Shown here: positions 1-6,050 of the stretch, one piece after another
Position numbering within the stretch: the first letter of the stretch is position 1
Layout of the letters: each line of letters begins with the position of its first letter
DNA from: an uncultured Chromatiaceae bacterium
GTDB taxonomy: Bacteria > Pseudomonadota > Gammaproteobacteria > Enterobacterales > Alteromonadaceae
DNA: 9,956 bases
Direction of reading: 5' to 3'
NCBI GenBank assembly: GCA_946482325.1
Contig: CAMLRA010000152.1
Location: 1 to 9,956, forward strand
Notes under the pieces: model-generated
Databases searched by the model: none
What the model was told of the DNA's origin: nothing
Seen by the model: only the letters and a program-made list of their open reading frames with translations
Made by a program: the position numbers and the translations under genes

Positions 1-1001
1 TGCCGGCGAGCGCTGCACTGGTAACAACCCGGGGCAGCATCCGCACCTTTCCAACCATGGATCGGGTGTTTAATCAGCAAATGGACGCTTATATTGACCG
101 CTTTCAGGAAACAGCAGTGTTTCCGGGTCAGGCGCTGCAGGTGCTGCACTACAGTCTGGACAAGTTATGGGCTTTTGTCCGGCATTATCATTACAACGGC
201 TGGCTGCAGGTACAGCATCTGGCGCTGACTGACCATCAGACAGCGCTGGATTTTACCCGGCAGCCAGACTTTTTGCTGGTGACCGGCGCGCGGGTATTTA
301 CCAACTTTAATCCGCAGCAGCCGCAGGTTTCTGAGGTGGCGCTGGAAATGGGTGTGCGTTTACCGCTGCTGAAGCAAACACCGGCACTGGTATATCAGCA
401 AAACCCGGCTTTTAGCTACACCGTGCAGTTACCGGTTCGCCAGCATGATGGCACTTTGGCGCTGCTGCCGGCACTGATTGGCCGTAATCAGGATGTACAG
501 AGCGGTTATCTGCCGCTGACCCGCGCCAATCTTATCCGCCAATCGTTTAAATTCTTAGGCGAGCGATATGGTTGGGGGCACGACTACAACGCTAGAGATT
601 GTTCTGGTTTTATCAGTGAAGTGTTTAAAACCTTTGGCCTGTTGCTGCCGCGAAATACCGGCAGTCTGGCGGACCCGGGGTTTGGCGCTTTTATTCAGCT
701 TGAACACGCGACTGTCCATGCAAAACAACAAGCGCTTGAACAAGCCGATATCGGCGATTTATTGCTGATCCCGGGCCATGTCATGCTGGTGTTGGGTCGC
801 AACGACCAGAACGAACTCTTTGTGATCCACGCCGTTAATGGCCTGAATTATTATCAGCCGAACGGTAGCTACTACCAGAGCAAACTCAATGGCGTCAGTG
901 TGACCCCATTCGGGCCATTACAGCTCAACCCACAGACGAGTTATCAGCAGGCGCTGTATCAAATTAAAAGCCTGAGCCGGGAGACTTATGCGCATCGTTA
1001 A
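1..1001 (+). CDS. SH3-domain NlpC/P60 cysteine peptidase, 5' end outside window
   Basis: Probable peptidoglycan-peptide endopeptidase of the NlpC/P60 (C40) family, similar in layout to YkfC-type gamma-D-glutamyl-diamino acid peptidases. The frame is open without a stop from base 3, and the codons before the ATG at 57 (reading ...TTRGSIRTFPT) look like part of an N-terminal SH3-type domain, so the gene almost certainly begins upstream and the ATG at 57 is internal. Numbered from that ATG, an SH3-like region (about 1-145) is followed by the catalytic domain: YGWGHDYNARDCSG with nucleophile C182 (codon 600-602), the catalytic His in PGHVMLVLG (H241), and a third polar residue in VIHAVNG (H258). 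All three catalytic positions are intact. The stop overlaps the start of the downstream dipeptide epimerase by 14 nt, so the two are probably co-transcribed and act on the same murein peptides. The cellular location cannot be judged because the N-terminus is missing. Confidence 0.88.
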   Translation, partial: PASAALVTTRGSIRTFPTMDRVFNQQMDAYIDRFQETAVFPGQALQVLHYSLDKLWAFVRHYHYNGWLQVQHLALTDHQTALDFTRQPDFLLVTGARVFTNFNPQQPQVSEVALEMGVRLPLLKQTPALVYQQNPAFSYTVQLPVRQHDGTLALLPALIGRNQDVQSGYLPLTRANLIRQSFKFLGERYGWGHDYNARDCSGFISEVFKTFGLLLPRNTGSLADPGFGAFIQLEHATVHAKQQALEQADIGDLLLIPGHVMLVLGRNDQNELFVIHAVNGLNYYQPNGSYYQSKLNGVSVTPFGPLQLNPQTSYQQALYQIKSLSRETYAHR

Positions 1002-2106
1002 ACTCGACACCTATTTGCTGGAAGTGCCGCTGAAAACGCCTTTTGTCACAGCGCTGCGCCGCGTTGACGTGGTGCAGGATTTAATTGTTCGCATTGAGCT
1101 GGAAAATGGCTGTTGTGGCTATGGCGAAGCAGCCCCGACCTTAGTCATTAGCGGCGACAGCCTGCCATCGATGCAGGCTGTGCTCCAGACCGTGTTTAAA
1201 CCGCTGTTGCTTGGTCAGTCGATCGTTCATTTTCAGGCGCTAATGAGCCGGATCCAACAAGCCGTGGTTGGCAATAGCAGCGCCAAAGCTGCTGTAGATA
1301 TCGCCCTTTATGATGCCCGGGCGCAATTATTTAAAGTACCTTTGTGCGAGCTGCTTGGCGCTGCGCCTGTCATGTTGATGACCGACATTACGATCAGTTT
1401 AAACGACCCGCAACAGATGGTGCAGGATGCACAAAGCGCGGTAGCGGCCGGATACCGGCAGCTGAAAATCAAACTGGGTGGCGAGCCGGCGCTGAATGTT
1501 GAGCGCGTGCTGGCTATTCATCAGGACGTACCGCCAGAGGTAAAATTACGGCTAGATGTGAATCAGGCCTGGACGGCGAAACAGAGCATTCAGGTGTTAC
1601 GGCATATTGAGGCCGCTGGCGTTTTTCCAGAGCTGGTCGAGCAACCAGTGCCGGCTGCCGATTGGGCCGGGTTAAAAGCAGTCAAAGACGCAGTCCTGAC
1701 CCCGGTGATGGCCGATGAGAGTGCCTACAGCCCACAGGACGTCGCGACACTGCTGGCACAGGATTGCTGCGACATCATCAACATTAAACTGATGAAAACG
1801 GGTGGCATCAGCGGCGCGTTGCAGGTGCTGGCGCTGGCGACAGTGGCCGGTAAACCCTGCATGTTGGGGTCTATGCTGGAATCATCTGTCAGTGTGGCCG
1901 CAGCGGCGCATTTAGCGGCGGCATATCCCCAGCAAATCCGTTATCTGGATTTGGACGGTCCGACCTTGAGCTGTTTTGATCCGGTCAGCGGCGGCTGCCA
2001 GTTTGACGGCCCGCAGATCTTGCTGAATCAAAGCCCGGGCTTAGGCATCAAAGAGATCCGAGGCCTTATACCCTGGCCACTGGCCGCACTGCCTGCCGGG
2101 CACTGA
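988..2106 (+). CDS. Dipeptide epimerase (L-Ala-D/L-Glu epimerase type, enolase superfamily)
   Basis: Cytoplasmic enolase-superfamily enzyme of the muconate-lactonizing subgroup, 372 aa, the usual length. It is expected to interconvert L-Ala-D-Glu and L-Ala-L-Glu during murein peptide recycling, as YcjG and YkfB do. Visible marks are the N-terminal capping domain (1-125), the K-x-K acid/base motif in QLKIKLGG (K160, K162), metal ligands D190 (LRLDVNQAW), E218 (VEQP) and D243 (MADES), the second-face lysine K267 (INIKLMKTGG), and the DLDGPT segment (D321, D323) that binds the substrate amino group in dipeptide epimerases. The ATG at 988 has GGGAG at 979-983 and overlaps the end of the preceding peptidase gene, which implies coupled translation. 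Related enzymes act on other dipeptides or on N-acetyl-Glu, so the exact substrate is inferred from the DxD motif and the NlpC/P60 neighbour. Confidence 0.9.
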   Translation: MRIVKLDTYLLEVPLKTPFVTALRRVDVVQDLIVRIELENGCCGYGEAAPTLVISGDSLPSMQAVLQTVFKPLLLGQSIVHFQALMSRIQQAVVGNSSAKAAVDIALYDARAQLFKVPLCELLGAAPVMLMTDITISLNDPQQMVQDAQSAVAAGYRQLKIKLGGEPALNVERVLAIHQDVPPEVKLRLDVNQAWTAKQSIQVLRHIEAAGVFPELVEQPVPAADWAGLKAVKDAVLTPVMADESAYSPQDVATLLAQDCCDIINIKLMKTGGISGALQVLALATVAGKPCMLGSMLESSVSVAAAAHLAAAYPQQIRYLDLDGPTLSCFDPVSGGCQFDGPQILLNQSPGLGIKEIRGLIPWPLAALPAGH

Positions 2107-2109
2107 AAC

Positions 2110-2964
2110 TCAGCGCTGTAAACCGGCCTGACTGGTCGGTTTACAGCGCAACAGTGCGGCGTCCTGCAGATAAAAGCCGGCAACAGGCGCGAATTCTAAT
2201 GGCAACGCCAGTTTGGTTTGCCATTTCTGGCGGATGGCCTGCGGCGCCGCTGAGTGCAGAATTTCGCGGTATTTTTGCTGTAACTGGCGTACCAGTGCCG
2301 GGTCTGAACCTGGTGACAGCGAAAAATAGTTTTCTGAACACAACAGCCGCCAGACCGGCTTGAGCACAGGCGCGGCTGGCAGCTGCGCCTGCAACACCTG
2401 TTCTTCCAGATCGGTCGACAGCCACAGCTGAGCACGGTTCTTCAATAACATGTCCATCCCTTGCTGGTAACTGCCGACAGTTTCAATCGCGATCCCGGCG
2501 GCTTTAAACTGCTCACTGAGCCAGCCGGCACGAAGGCCTGCCACCACTAACCGGTGTTTTTTGATGTCAGCGAAGCTTTTTACCGGCGGTATATCGCTGC
2601 GTACCGCATATAAAGAGTGAAAACGTCGGGAAACTGGCCCGATATATTGAAAACCCAAAGCTTCGCGTTCGGCCGTTTTGCCCATGGTAAACAACAGAAT
2701 ATTCGGCTGCTCCAGCGCAGTGGCGTAGGCACGCGGCCAAGGCATCAACTCCACGACTGCCGGCGATTTGCCGTTAAACATCAGCTGCATTAAATCTACC
2801 GACAAGCCGCTGATTTGCTGGCCCTCGAGATAATTAAACGGCATTTTCTCTGACGTCAGGATGCGCGCCGGTGCTAAATCCTGCGCCAGCAAAGCGCTGC
2901 TGAAGTAACAATGCAGCAGGATGATTGACTTGCATAACAACTTGCAGTGTTGGTCAATACGCAT
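2110..2964 (-). CDS. Periplasmic solute-binding protein, SBP_bac_3-like, no transporter partner
   Basis: Exported type II periplasmic binding protein of the amino-acid-binding (SBP_bac_3/PBPb) type, 284 aa from the chosen start. The ATG at 2964 gives a signal peptide: a basic n-region (MRIDQHCKLLCK), a hydrophobic core (SIILLHCYFSSALLA) and likely cleavage before QDL. A longer frame from a TTG at 3039 would place 25 polar residues before it, so it is rejected. AGGAG lies 13 nt upstream of the ATG, a loose spacing. Family-like features are ILTSEKMPFNYLEG near the mature N-terminus, SVDLMQLMF, and the lobe-2 segment SFADIKKHRLVVAGLRAG. Two cysteines in the C-terminal part (LLCSENYF and LLRCKP) might form a disulfide. 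No ABC permease or ATPase is adjacent; the nearest partner is the chrA gene upstream on the same strand (71-nt gap). Such solo proteins often bind amino acids or act as sensors. The ligand is unknown. Confidence 0.8.
   Translation of the reverse strand: MRIDQHCKLLCKSIILLHCYFSSALLAQDLAPARILTSEKMPFNYLEGQQISGLSVDLMQLMFNGKSPAVVELMPWPRAYATALEQPNILLFTMGKTAEREALGFQYIGPVSRRFHSLYAVRSDIPPVKSFADIKKHRLVVAGLRAGWLSEQFKAAGIAIETVGSYQQGMDMLLKNRAQLWLSTDLEEQVLQAQLPAAPVLKPVWRLLCSENYFSLSPGSDPALVRQLQQKYREILHSAAPQAIRQKWQTKLALPLEFAPVAGFYLQDAALLRCKPTSQAGLQR
2113..2149. terminator. Strong inverted repeat at convergent junction, possible bidirectional terminator
   Basis: The arms 2113-2128 (GCGCTGTAAACCGGCC) and 2134-2149 (GGTCGGTTTACAGCGC) pair over 16 positions with a single G-T wobble and a 5-nt loop; the outer 13 bp are perfect. 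The repeat sits only a few bases after the epimerase stop and immediately abuts the minus-strand stop codon of the solute-binding protein gene, so it lies inside that gene's last codons. No clear T-run follows on either strand, so intrinsic termination may be inefficient, or the hairpin may instead protect 3' ends. Confidence 0.55.
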
Positions 2965-3035
2965 TGGTGAGTCTTTACTCCTGTCAACGATGGCTGATGG
3001 GCCACGCTTTGATGATGAAACAATACTCCTCGCTG

Positions 3036-4217
3036 TCAAATCTGCTCAAGCATTACACCGGCAATCATCAGCACGGGCAACAGCACAATGGGTGTACACC
3101 AACGACGCCAAACCACCAGTCCAGCGACCGTGATGACCAGTATGTGCCCGTGGTTGCTGATCGCATGCGGCACGATAAACTGCCACCAGGCTGCGCCGAG
3201 CATGCCGACTACGGCGCAATTCACTGCTGTAACTGCGCCAAGTAAAGGCTTATTCTGACTCAGCCGGTGCCACCAGGGCCATAAAGCGCAGACCAGCAGG
3301 CCGCCGGGTAAAAATAACATCACAGTTGCAAGCAGCGCGCCGGTCACACCTTGTCCGGCTGCAACACCGAGATACGCGGCGAAACTAAACAGCGGGCCCG
3401 GGACTAACTGAGCCAGCGCATAACCGGAGAGAAAATCCGCCTGACTGATCAGGCCTGCGGTATTTTGTTCCAGCAGCGGCAATACCACATGGCCCCCGCC
3501 AAACACCATAGCGCCGGCGCGGTAGCAGGCGTCAGCCAGTCTTAATAATGGCGCAGCATCAGCGTTTTGTAGCACAACAGCAGGTAAACCAAGCAGCAGC
3601 AAAGTAAACAACGTTAACAGCAGCACTGCAGTGTGGGTGGTGGTGCGGCTGGTCGCATGGGTTTTCTGCAGACTTGGCTTGATGGAAGTGACAGTGTGCG
3701 GCTGAAACCAGCGCGCACCACACAGGGCAACAACCAGTAAGATCAACAGCTGGTGCCAAGGCTGAGGCCAAAGCAGAAAACACAGCAGCGCCGCGGCGGC
3801 AAGACCTCGGCGTGGCCAGTCAGGAGTCAGGCTGTTGCTCATTTGCCAGACTGCGTGGCCGACAATCACCACCAGTGCGCACAATGCGCCTTGTTGTGCC
3901 AAAGGGCTAAGCCATTGGCTACCGATAACACCACAGAGTGTCATCAGCAGAAAAGACGGTAGGGTAAAACCAATAAAGGCCAACAGGGCACCGGCATAAC
4001 CGGCATGATGCAGGCCAATTCCAATGCCCACCTGACTGGAAGCAGGCCCGGGTAAAAACTGACACAAAGCCACGAGCTGACGATATTGCTGCTCATCCAT
4101 CCAGGCTTTTTGCCGGACAACCCGCCGTTCAAAATAAACCAGATGTGCCGCCGGGCCACCAAAAGAGCTTAGGCCCAGCCGTAAAAACAAGTAAAACACT
4201 TCCGCATATCGCGTCAT
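3036..4217 (-). CDS. chrA: ChrA-family chromate transporter, long-chain (CHR)
   Basis: Inner-membrane transporter of the CHR family, 393 aa, with the two homologous halves typical of long-chain ChrA. The first half has LGLSSFGGPAAHLVYFERRVV (about 14-34) and CQFLPGPASSQVGIGIG (52-68). The second half repeats these as VFGGGHVVLPLLEQ (238-251) and QLVPGPLFSFAAYLG (270-284). Many hydrophobic segments surround them, and a polar central loop (about 172-196) separates the halves. Characterised members export chromate, a sulfate analogue; many relatives have no proven substrate. The ATG at 4217 is preferred over a TTG at 4226, because AGG at 4227-4229 gives a 9-nt spacing to the ATG and none to the TTG. 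Upstream on the same strand lies a rhodanese gene and downstream a solute-binding protein gene. No chrB regulator is present; a 14-bp palindrome before the gene is a candidate control site. Confidence 0.92.
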   Translation of the reverse strand: MTRYAEVFYLFLRLGLSSFGGPAAHLVYFERRVVRQKAWMDEQQYRQLVALCQFLPGPASSQVGIGIGLHHAGYAGALLAFIGFTLPSFLLMTLCGVIGSQWLSPLAQQGALCALVVIVGHAVWQMSNSLTPDWPRRGLAAAALLCFLLWPQPWHQLLILLVVALCGARWFQPHTVTSIKPSLQKTHATSRTTTHTAVLLLTLFTLLLLGLPAVVLQNADAAPLLRLADACYRAGAMVFGGGHVVLPLLEQNTAGLISQADFLSGYALAQLVPGPLFSFAAYLGVAAGQGVTGALLATVMLFLPGGLLVCALWPWWHRLSQNKPLLGAVTAVNCAVVGMLGAAWWQFIVPHAISNHGHILVITVAGLVVWRRWCTPIVLLPVLMIAGVMLEQI

Positions 4218-4232
4218 CAGCGACAACCTGCA

Positions 4233-4246
4233 GTCATTCGAATGAC
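4233..4246. promoter_or_regulatory. 14-bp perfect palindrome upstream of chrA
   Basis: GTCATTCGAATGAC is self-complementary over all 14 bases and lies 4 bp upstream of the chrA ribosome-binding AGG (4227-4229, minus strand). Its place in the leader suggests a dimer-binding operator, or a short stem in the mRNA covering the start region. Two further 10-bp perfect palindromes follow, CCGGTACCGG (4257-4266) and GCTGGCCAGC (4272-4281), in the same 86-nt gap between the rhodanese and chrA genes. The function is inferred from position only. Confidence 0.4.
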
Positions 4247-4303
4247 CACAAGTTTACCGGTACCGGCTTTTGCTGGCCAGCGCAGCCATACCGATCTTGA
4301 AGG

Positions 4304-4660
4304 TTAGCAGCCACAGCGCATATTTTGCCGCGCTGGCGCCCCGGTTTGCAGCAAAAAGCCCTCGTCGATGTAACCTTGCAGACCGCCAATCATGATTTTG
4401 GCCGGATAACCGAGCCGGGCAATTTTCAGCGCAGCCTGATCGGCGCCATTACAATGTGGCCCGGCACAATACACCACCAGCAGGCGCTGTGGCGGTAGCG
4501 CCGCCCGTGTCACTTCACTGATTTGCCGATGCGGTAAATTAACTGCGCCCGGCACATGGCCTGCGGCAAACAATGCGCAACTGCGCACATCCAGTAACAC
4601 AAAATCGGTCGCACCGGCTTGCAATGCGCTGTGCACATCGCTGCAGTCAGTCTCCAGCAT
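4304..4660 (-). CDS. Rhodanese-like sulfurtransferase domain, apparently cut off from its 5' end by a frameshift
   Basis: Single-domain rhodanese, about 118 aa from the internal ATG at 4660. It shows FVLLDVRSCALFAAGHVPGA, the CH2A-like stretch that opens a rhodanese fold, and the active-site loop VVYCAGPHCNGAD, whose first cysteine is the predicted persulfide carrier. MIGGLQGYIDEGF is the usual C-terminal part. The ATG at 4660 has no Shine-Dalgarno, and the conserved-looking sequence continues upstream of it in frame (PAAATDTAIDWFSQRL) until a TAA near 4731, with no ATG or GTG in that stretch. A properly initiated start lies in another frame at 4760. The gene is therefore either frameshifted by one base (a 151-aa product if corrected) or expressed as the short form. 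It is divergent from the FtrA-like regulator and 86 nt upstream of chrA. Rhodaneses move sulfane sulfur or act on thiosulfate or cyanide; the substrate here is unknown. Confidence 0.75.
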   Translation of the reverse strand: MLETDCSDVHSALQAGATDFVLLDVRSCALFAAGHVPGAVNLPHRQISEVTRAALPPQRLLVVYCAGPHCNGADQAALKIARLGYPAKIMIGGLQGYIDEGFLLQTGAPARQNMRCGC

Positions 4661-4760
4661 CAACCGTTGGCTGAACCAATCAATAGCAGTGTCGGTCGCT
4701 GCGGCAGGATATTGGCAGACTAACGAAGGTTAGTGTGTTGGTCAAAACTTGCGGTGTCAT
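4661..4760 (-). pseudogene. Out-of-frame 5' segment of the rhodanese gene
   Basis: ATG at 4758-4760 follows GGAG (4767-4770) with a 6-nt spacing, the best initiation signal in this intergenic region. It reads MTPQVLTNTLTFVSLPI and then runs out of the domain frame to a TGA at 4680-4682. Skipping one base (for example the T at 4709 on the minus strand) would join it to PAAATDTAIDWFSQRL and the rhodanese domain without a stop. The shift must fall between about 4730 and 4683, where both frames are open. No classical slippery heptamer is seen there, so a mutation or a sequencing error is likelier than programmed frameshifting. Confidence 0.6.
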
Positions 4761-4870
4761 ATGCTACTCCGGTTTTGTTGTTAAACAGCGATGACTCATT
4801 TGACCCATAAATTTCGCCAGGCAACTCTGACAGTTTTACCAATAATCGCCTGATTTCAGCCAATAGCTTG

Positions 4871-4880
4871 TTGTATACAA
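4871..4880. promoter_or_regulatory. Palindrome TTGTATACAA in the rhodanese/ftrA divergent region
   Basis: A 10-bp perfect palindrome lies between the divergent rhodanese and FtrA-like genes, 68 nt upstream of the chosen regulator start. It could be an operator half or the -10 area of a promoter (TATACA is contained in it). No pair of well-spaced -35 and -10 elements was found in the 188-nt region on either strand, so this is a position-based suggestion only. Confidence 0.25.
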
Positions 4881-4948
4881 ACGCCGGCGGCAGAATAAAT
4901 CAAGGTTGGGCAAATGGCATGCAAAATGTGGATAAAACCGGTGAATCA

Positions 4949-5920
4949 ATGACGTCTGAAAAGTCCCATCGTGTGGTGATTTGCGCTTACCACGGTCTGT
5001 CGATGCTGGAATACGGCGCCGCAGTAGAAATTTTTATCAGCCATGGCCGGACGAACAGCCCCTGGTATCAGGGCGAAGTCGTCAGCTGTGATGGCCCACA
5101 ATTGGTATTAGGCGATGGGAGCCGTCTGTGGCTACCGGATGATCTCGGCGTGTTGCAGCAGGCAGACACTATAGTGCTGCCGGGCTGGCGCGACATTAAC
5201 GAGCGGCCACCGCAACAATTACTGGAAGCCTTGCTGCAGGCAGCACAACGAGGCGCCCGGCTGGTCAGTTTTTGTTCGGGCGCGGTGATTCTGGCCTATG
5301 CCGGCGTGCTGGATGGGAAAACTGCGACAACACATTGGAAATACGCTAAAAAATTCAGACAGTTATTTCCGAAAGTTCAGCTCGATACCGCACCTTTGTA
5401 CGTACAGGCCGGTCACATCTTTACCTCCGCTGGCAGCGCGGCCTGCATTGACCTTGCGCTGGCATTGATTGAAAAGGATTTTGGCACGCAACAGGCCAAT
5501 AGCAGCGCACGCCGTCTGGTGGTACCGCTGGCCCGGCAAGGTGGCCAACGCCAATTTATTCAGTTGCCGGTGTCAACGGCCAGTAAAACCCTGACCAGGG
5601 TACTCGACACTGTGTTGGCTGACTTAAGCAGGGACTGGCAGATTGATGCGCTGGCGCAGCAAGCAGGGATGAGCCGGCGGAGTTTTGACCGGCATTTTCA
5701 AAGCAGTCTCGGGCAAAGTGCCAAACAATGGCTGCAACAGGCGCGGATTGAGCAGGCAAAAGTGCTGTTAAGCCGTGGAGAGCGGATTGAAGTCGTGGCC
5801 GGGCAATGTGGTTTTAACAGCGCTTCAGCCTTTCGCGCTCAGTTTGCGCAGTGGACCGGAGTTGCCCCCAGCCAGTTCCGGCTGGCGCAACAACAAAGGG
5901 CTTGTTTGCAGATGGAATAA
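4949..5920 (+). CDS. ftrA: GlxA/FtrA-type transcriptional regulator (DJ-1/PfpI domain + AraC HTH)
   Basis: Cytoplasmic DNA-binding regulator, 323 aa, with a non-catalytic DJ-1/PfpI (glutamine amidotransferase-like) sensor domain (about 6-165) followed by two AraC-type helix-turn-helix motifs (about 225-315). The sensor begins VVICAYHGLSMLEYGAAVEIF and contains the nucleophile-elbow motif VSFCSGAVILAYAG (C109) and TATTHW (H129). The HTH part has DALAQQAGMSRRSFDRHF and VAGQCGFNSASAFRAQFAQW, ending in GVAPSQFR. The ATG at 4949 is chosen because DJ-1 strand 1 starts within a few residues of it. GGTGA at 4940-4944 is a weak ribosome site, and the ATG at 4919 or the TTG at 4868 would add 10 or 27 residues without domain content. 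It is divergent from the rhodanese, as I recall for FtrA-like genes elsewhere, so it probably controls that gene. The inducer is unknown. Confidence 0.88.
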   Translation: MTSEKSHRVVICAYHGLSMLEYGAAVEIFISHGRTNSPWYQGEVVSCDGPQLVLGDGSRLWLPDDLGVLQQADTIVLPGWRDINERPPQQLLEALLQAAQRGARLVSFCSGAVILAYAGVLDGKTATTHWKYAKKFRQLFPKVQLDTAPLYVQAGHIFTSAGSAACIDLALALIEKDFGTQQANSSARRLVVPLARQGGQRQFIQLPVSTASKTLTRVLDTVLADLSRDWQIDALAQQAGMSRRSFDRHFQSSLGQSAKQWLQQARIEQAKVLLSRGERIEVVAGQCGFNSASAFRAQFAQWTGVAPSQFRLAQQQRACLQME

Positions 5921-5964
5921 GCGGTTGCGGCAATTTTGGCGACGTTGTCAGCACGATCATCGCG

Positions 5965-5980
5965 GCGCTTGTGTTAGCGC
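5965..5980 (+). terminator. Weak hairpin after ftrA
   Basis: GCGCT (5965-5969) and AGCGC (5976-5980) pair perfectly around a 6-nt loop, followed by a T-rich stretch (TTATCTGCTTTT). It lies 45 nt after the regulator stop. The stem is only 5 bp, so at best it is a weak terminator, and it overlaps the candidate promoter of the next gene. Confidence 0.25.
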
Positions 5981-5997
5981 TTATCTGCTTTTATGAT
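5969..5997 (+). promoter_or_regulatory. Candidate sigma-70 promoter of the RNA methyltransferase gene
   Basis: TTGTGT (5969-5974), a 17-nt spacer and TATGAT (5992-5997) give a good -10 with a poor -35. The start would be near 6004, leaving a leader of roughly 47 nt before the ATG at 6051. A 10-bp imperfect inverted repeat (5951-5960 and 5993-6002, 9 of 10 paired) flanks it, the right arm covering the -10. Confidence 0.35.
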
Positions 5998-6050
5998 CGC
6001 GCCACTTTGCAGCGGGGACCTATCCAGCTGCCTGCTGCCCGGAATTCAAT

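Noticed and set aside
57..59. ATG at 57 as the true start of the NlpC/P60 gene
   Set aside because: The frame is open to the window edge and the preceding residues look like SH3-domain sequence; the ATG also has no Shine-Dalgarno.
2965..3039. N-terminal extension of the solute-binding protein from a TTG overlapping the chrA stop
   Set aside because: It would put 25 polar residues before an otherwise normal signal peptide; the ATG at 2964 fits better.
3559..3783. Second open frame on the same strand inside chrA
   Set aside because: Low-complexity shadow of the ChrA reading frame with no ribosome site.
4683..4730. Programmed frameshifting in the rhodanese gene
   Set aside because: No slippery heptamer or known +1 stop-type signal is visible, and the hairpin lies upstream rather than downstream of the break; not excluded but unlikely.
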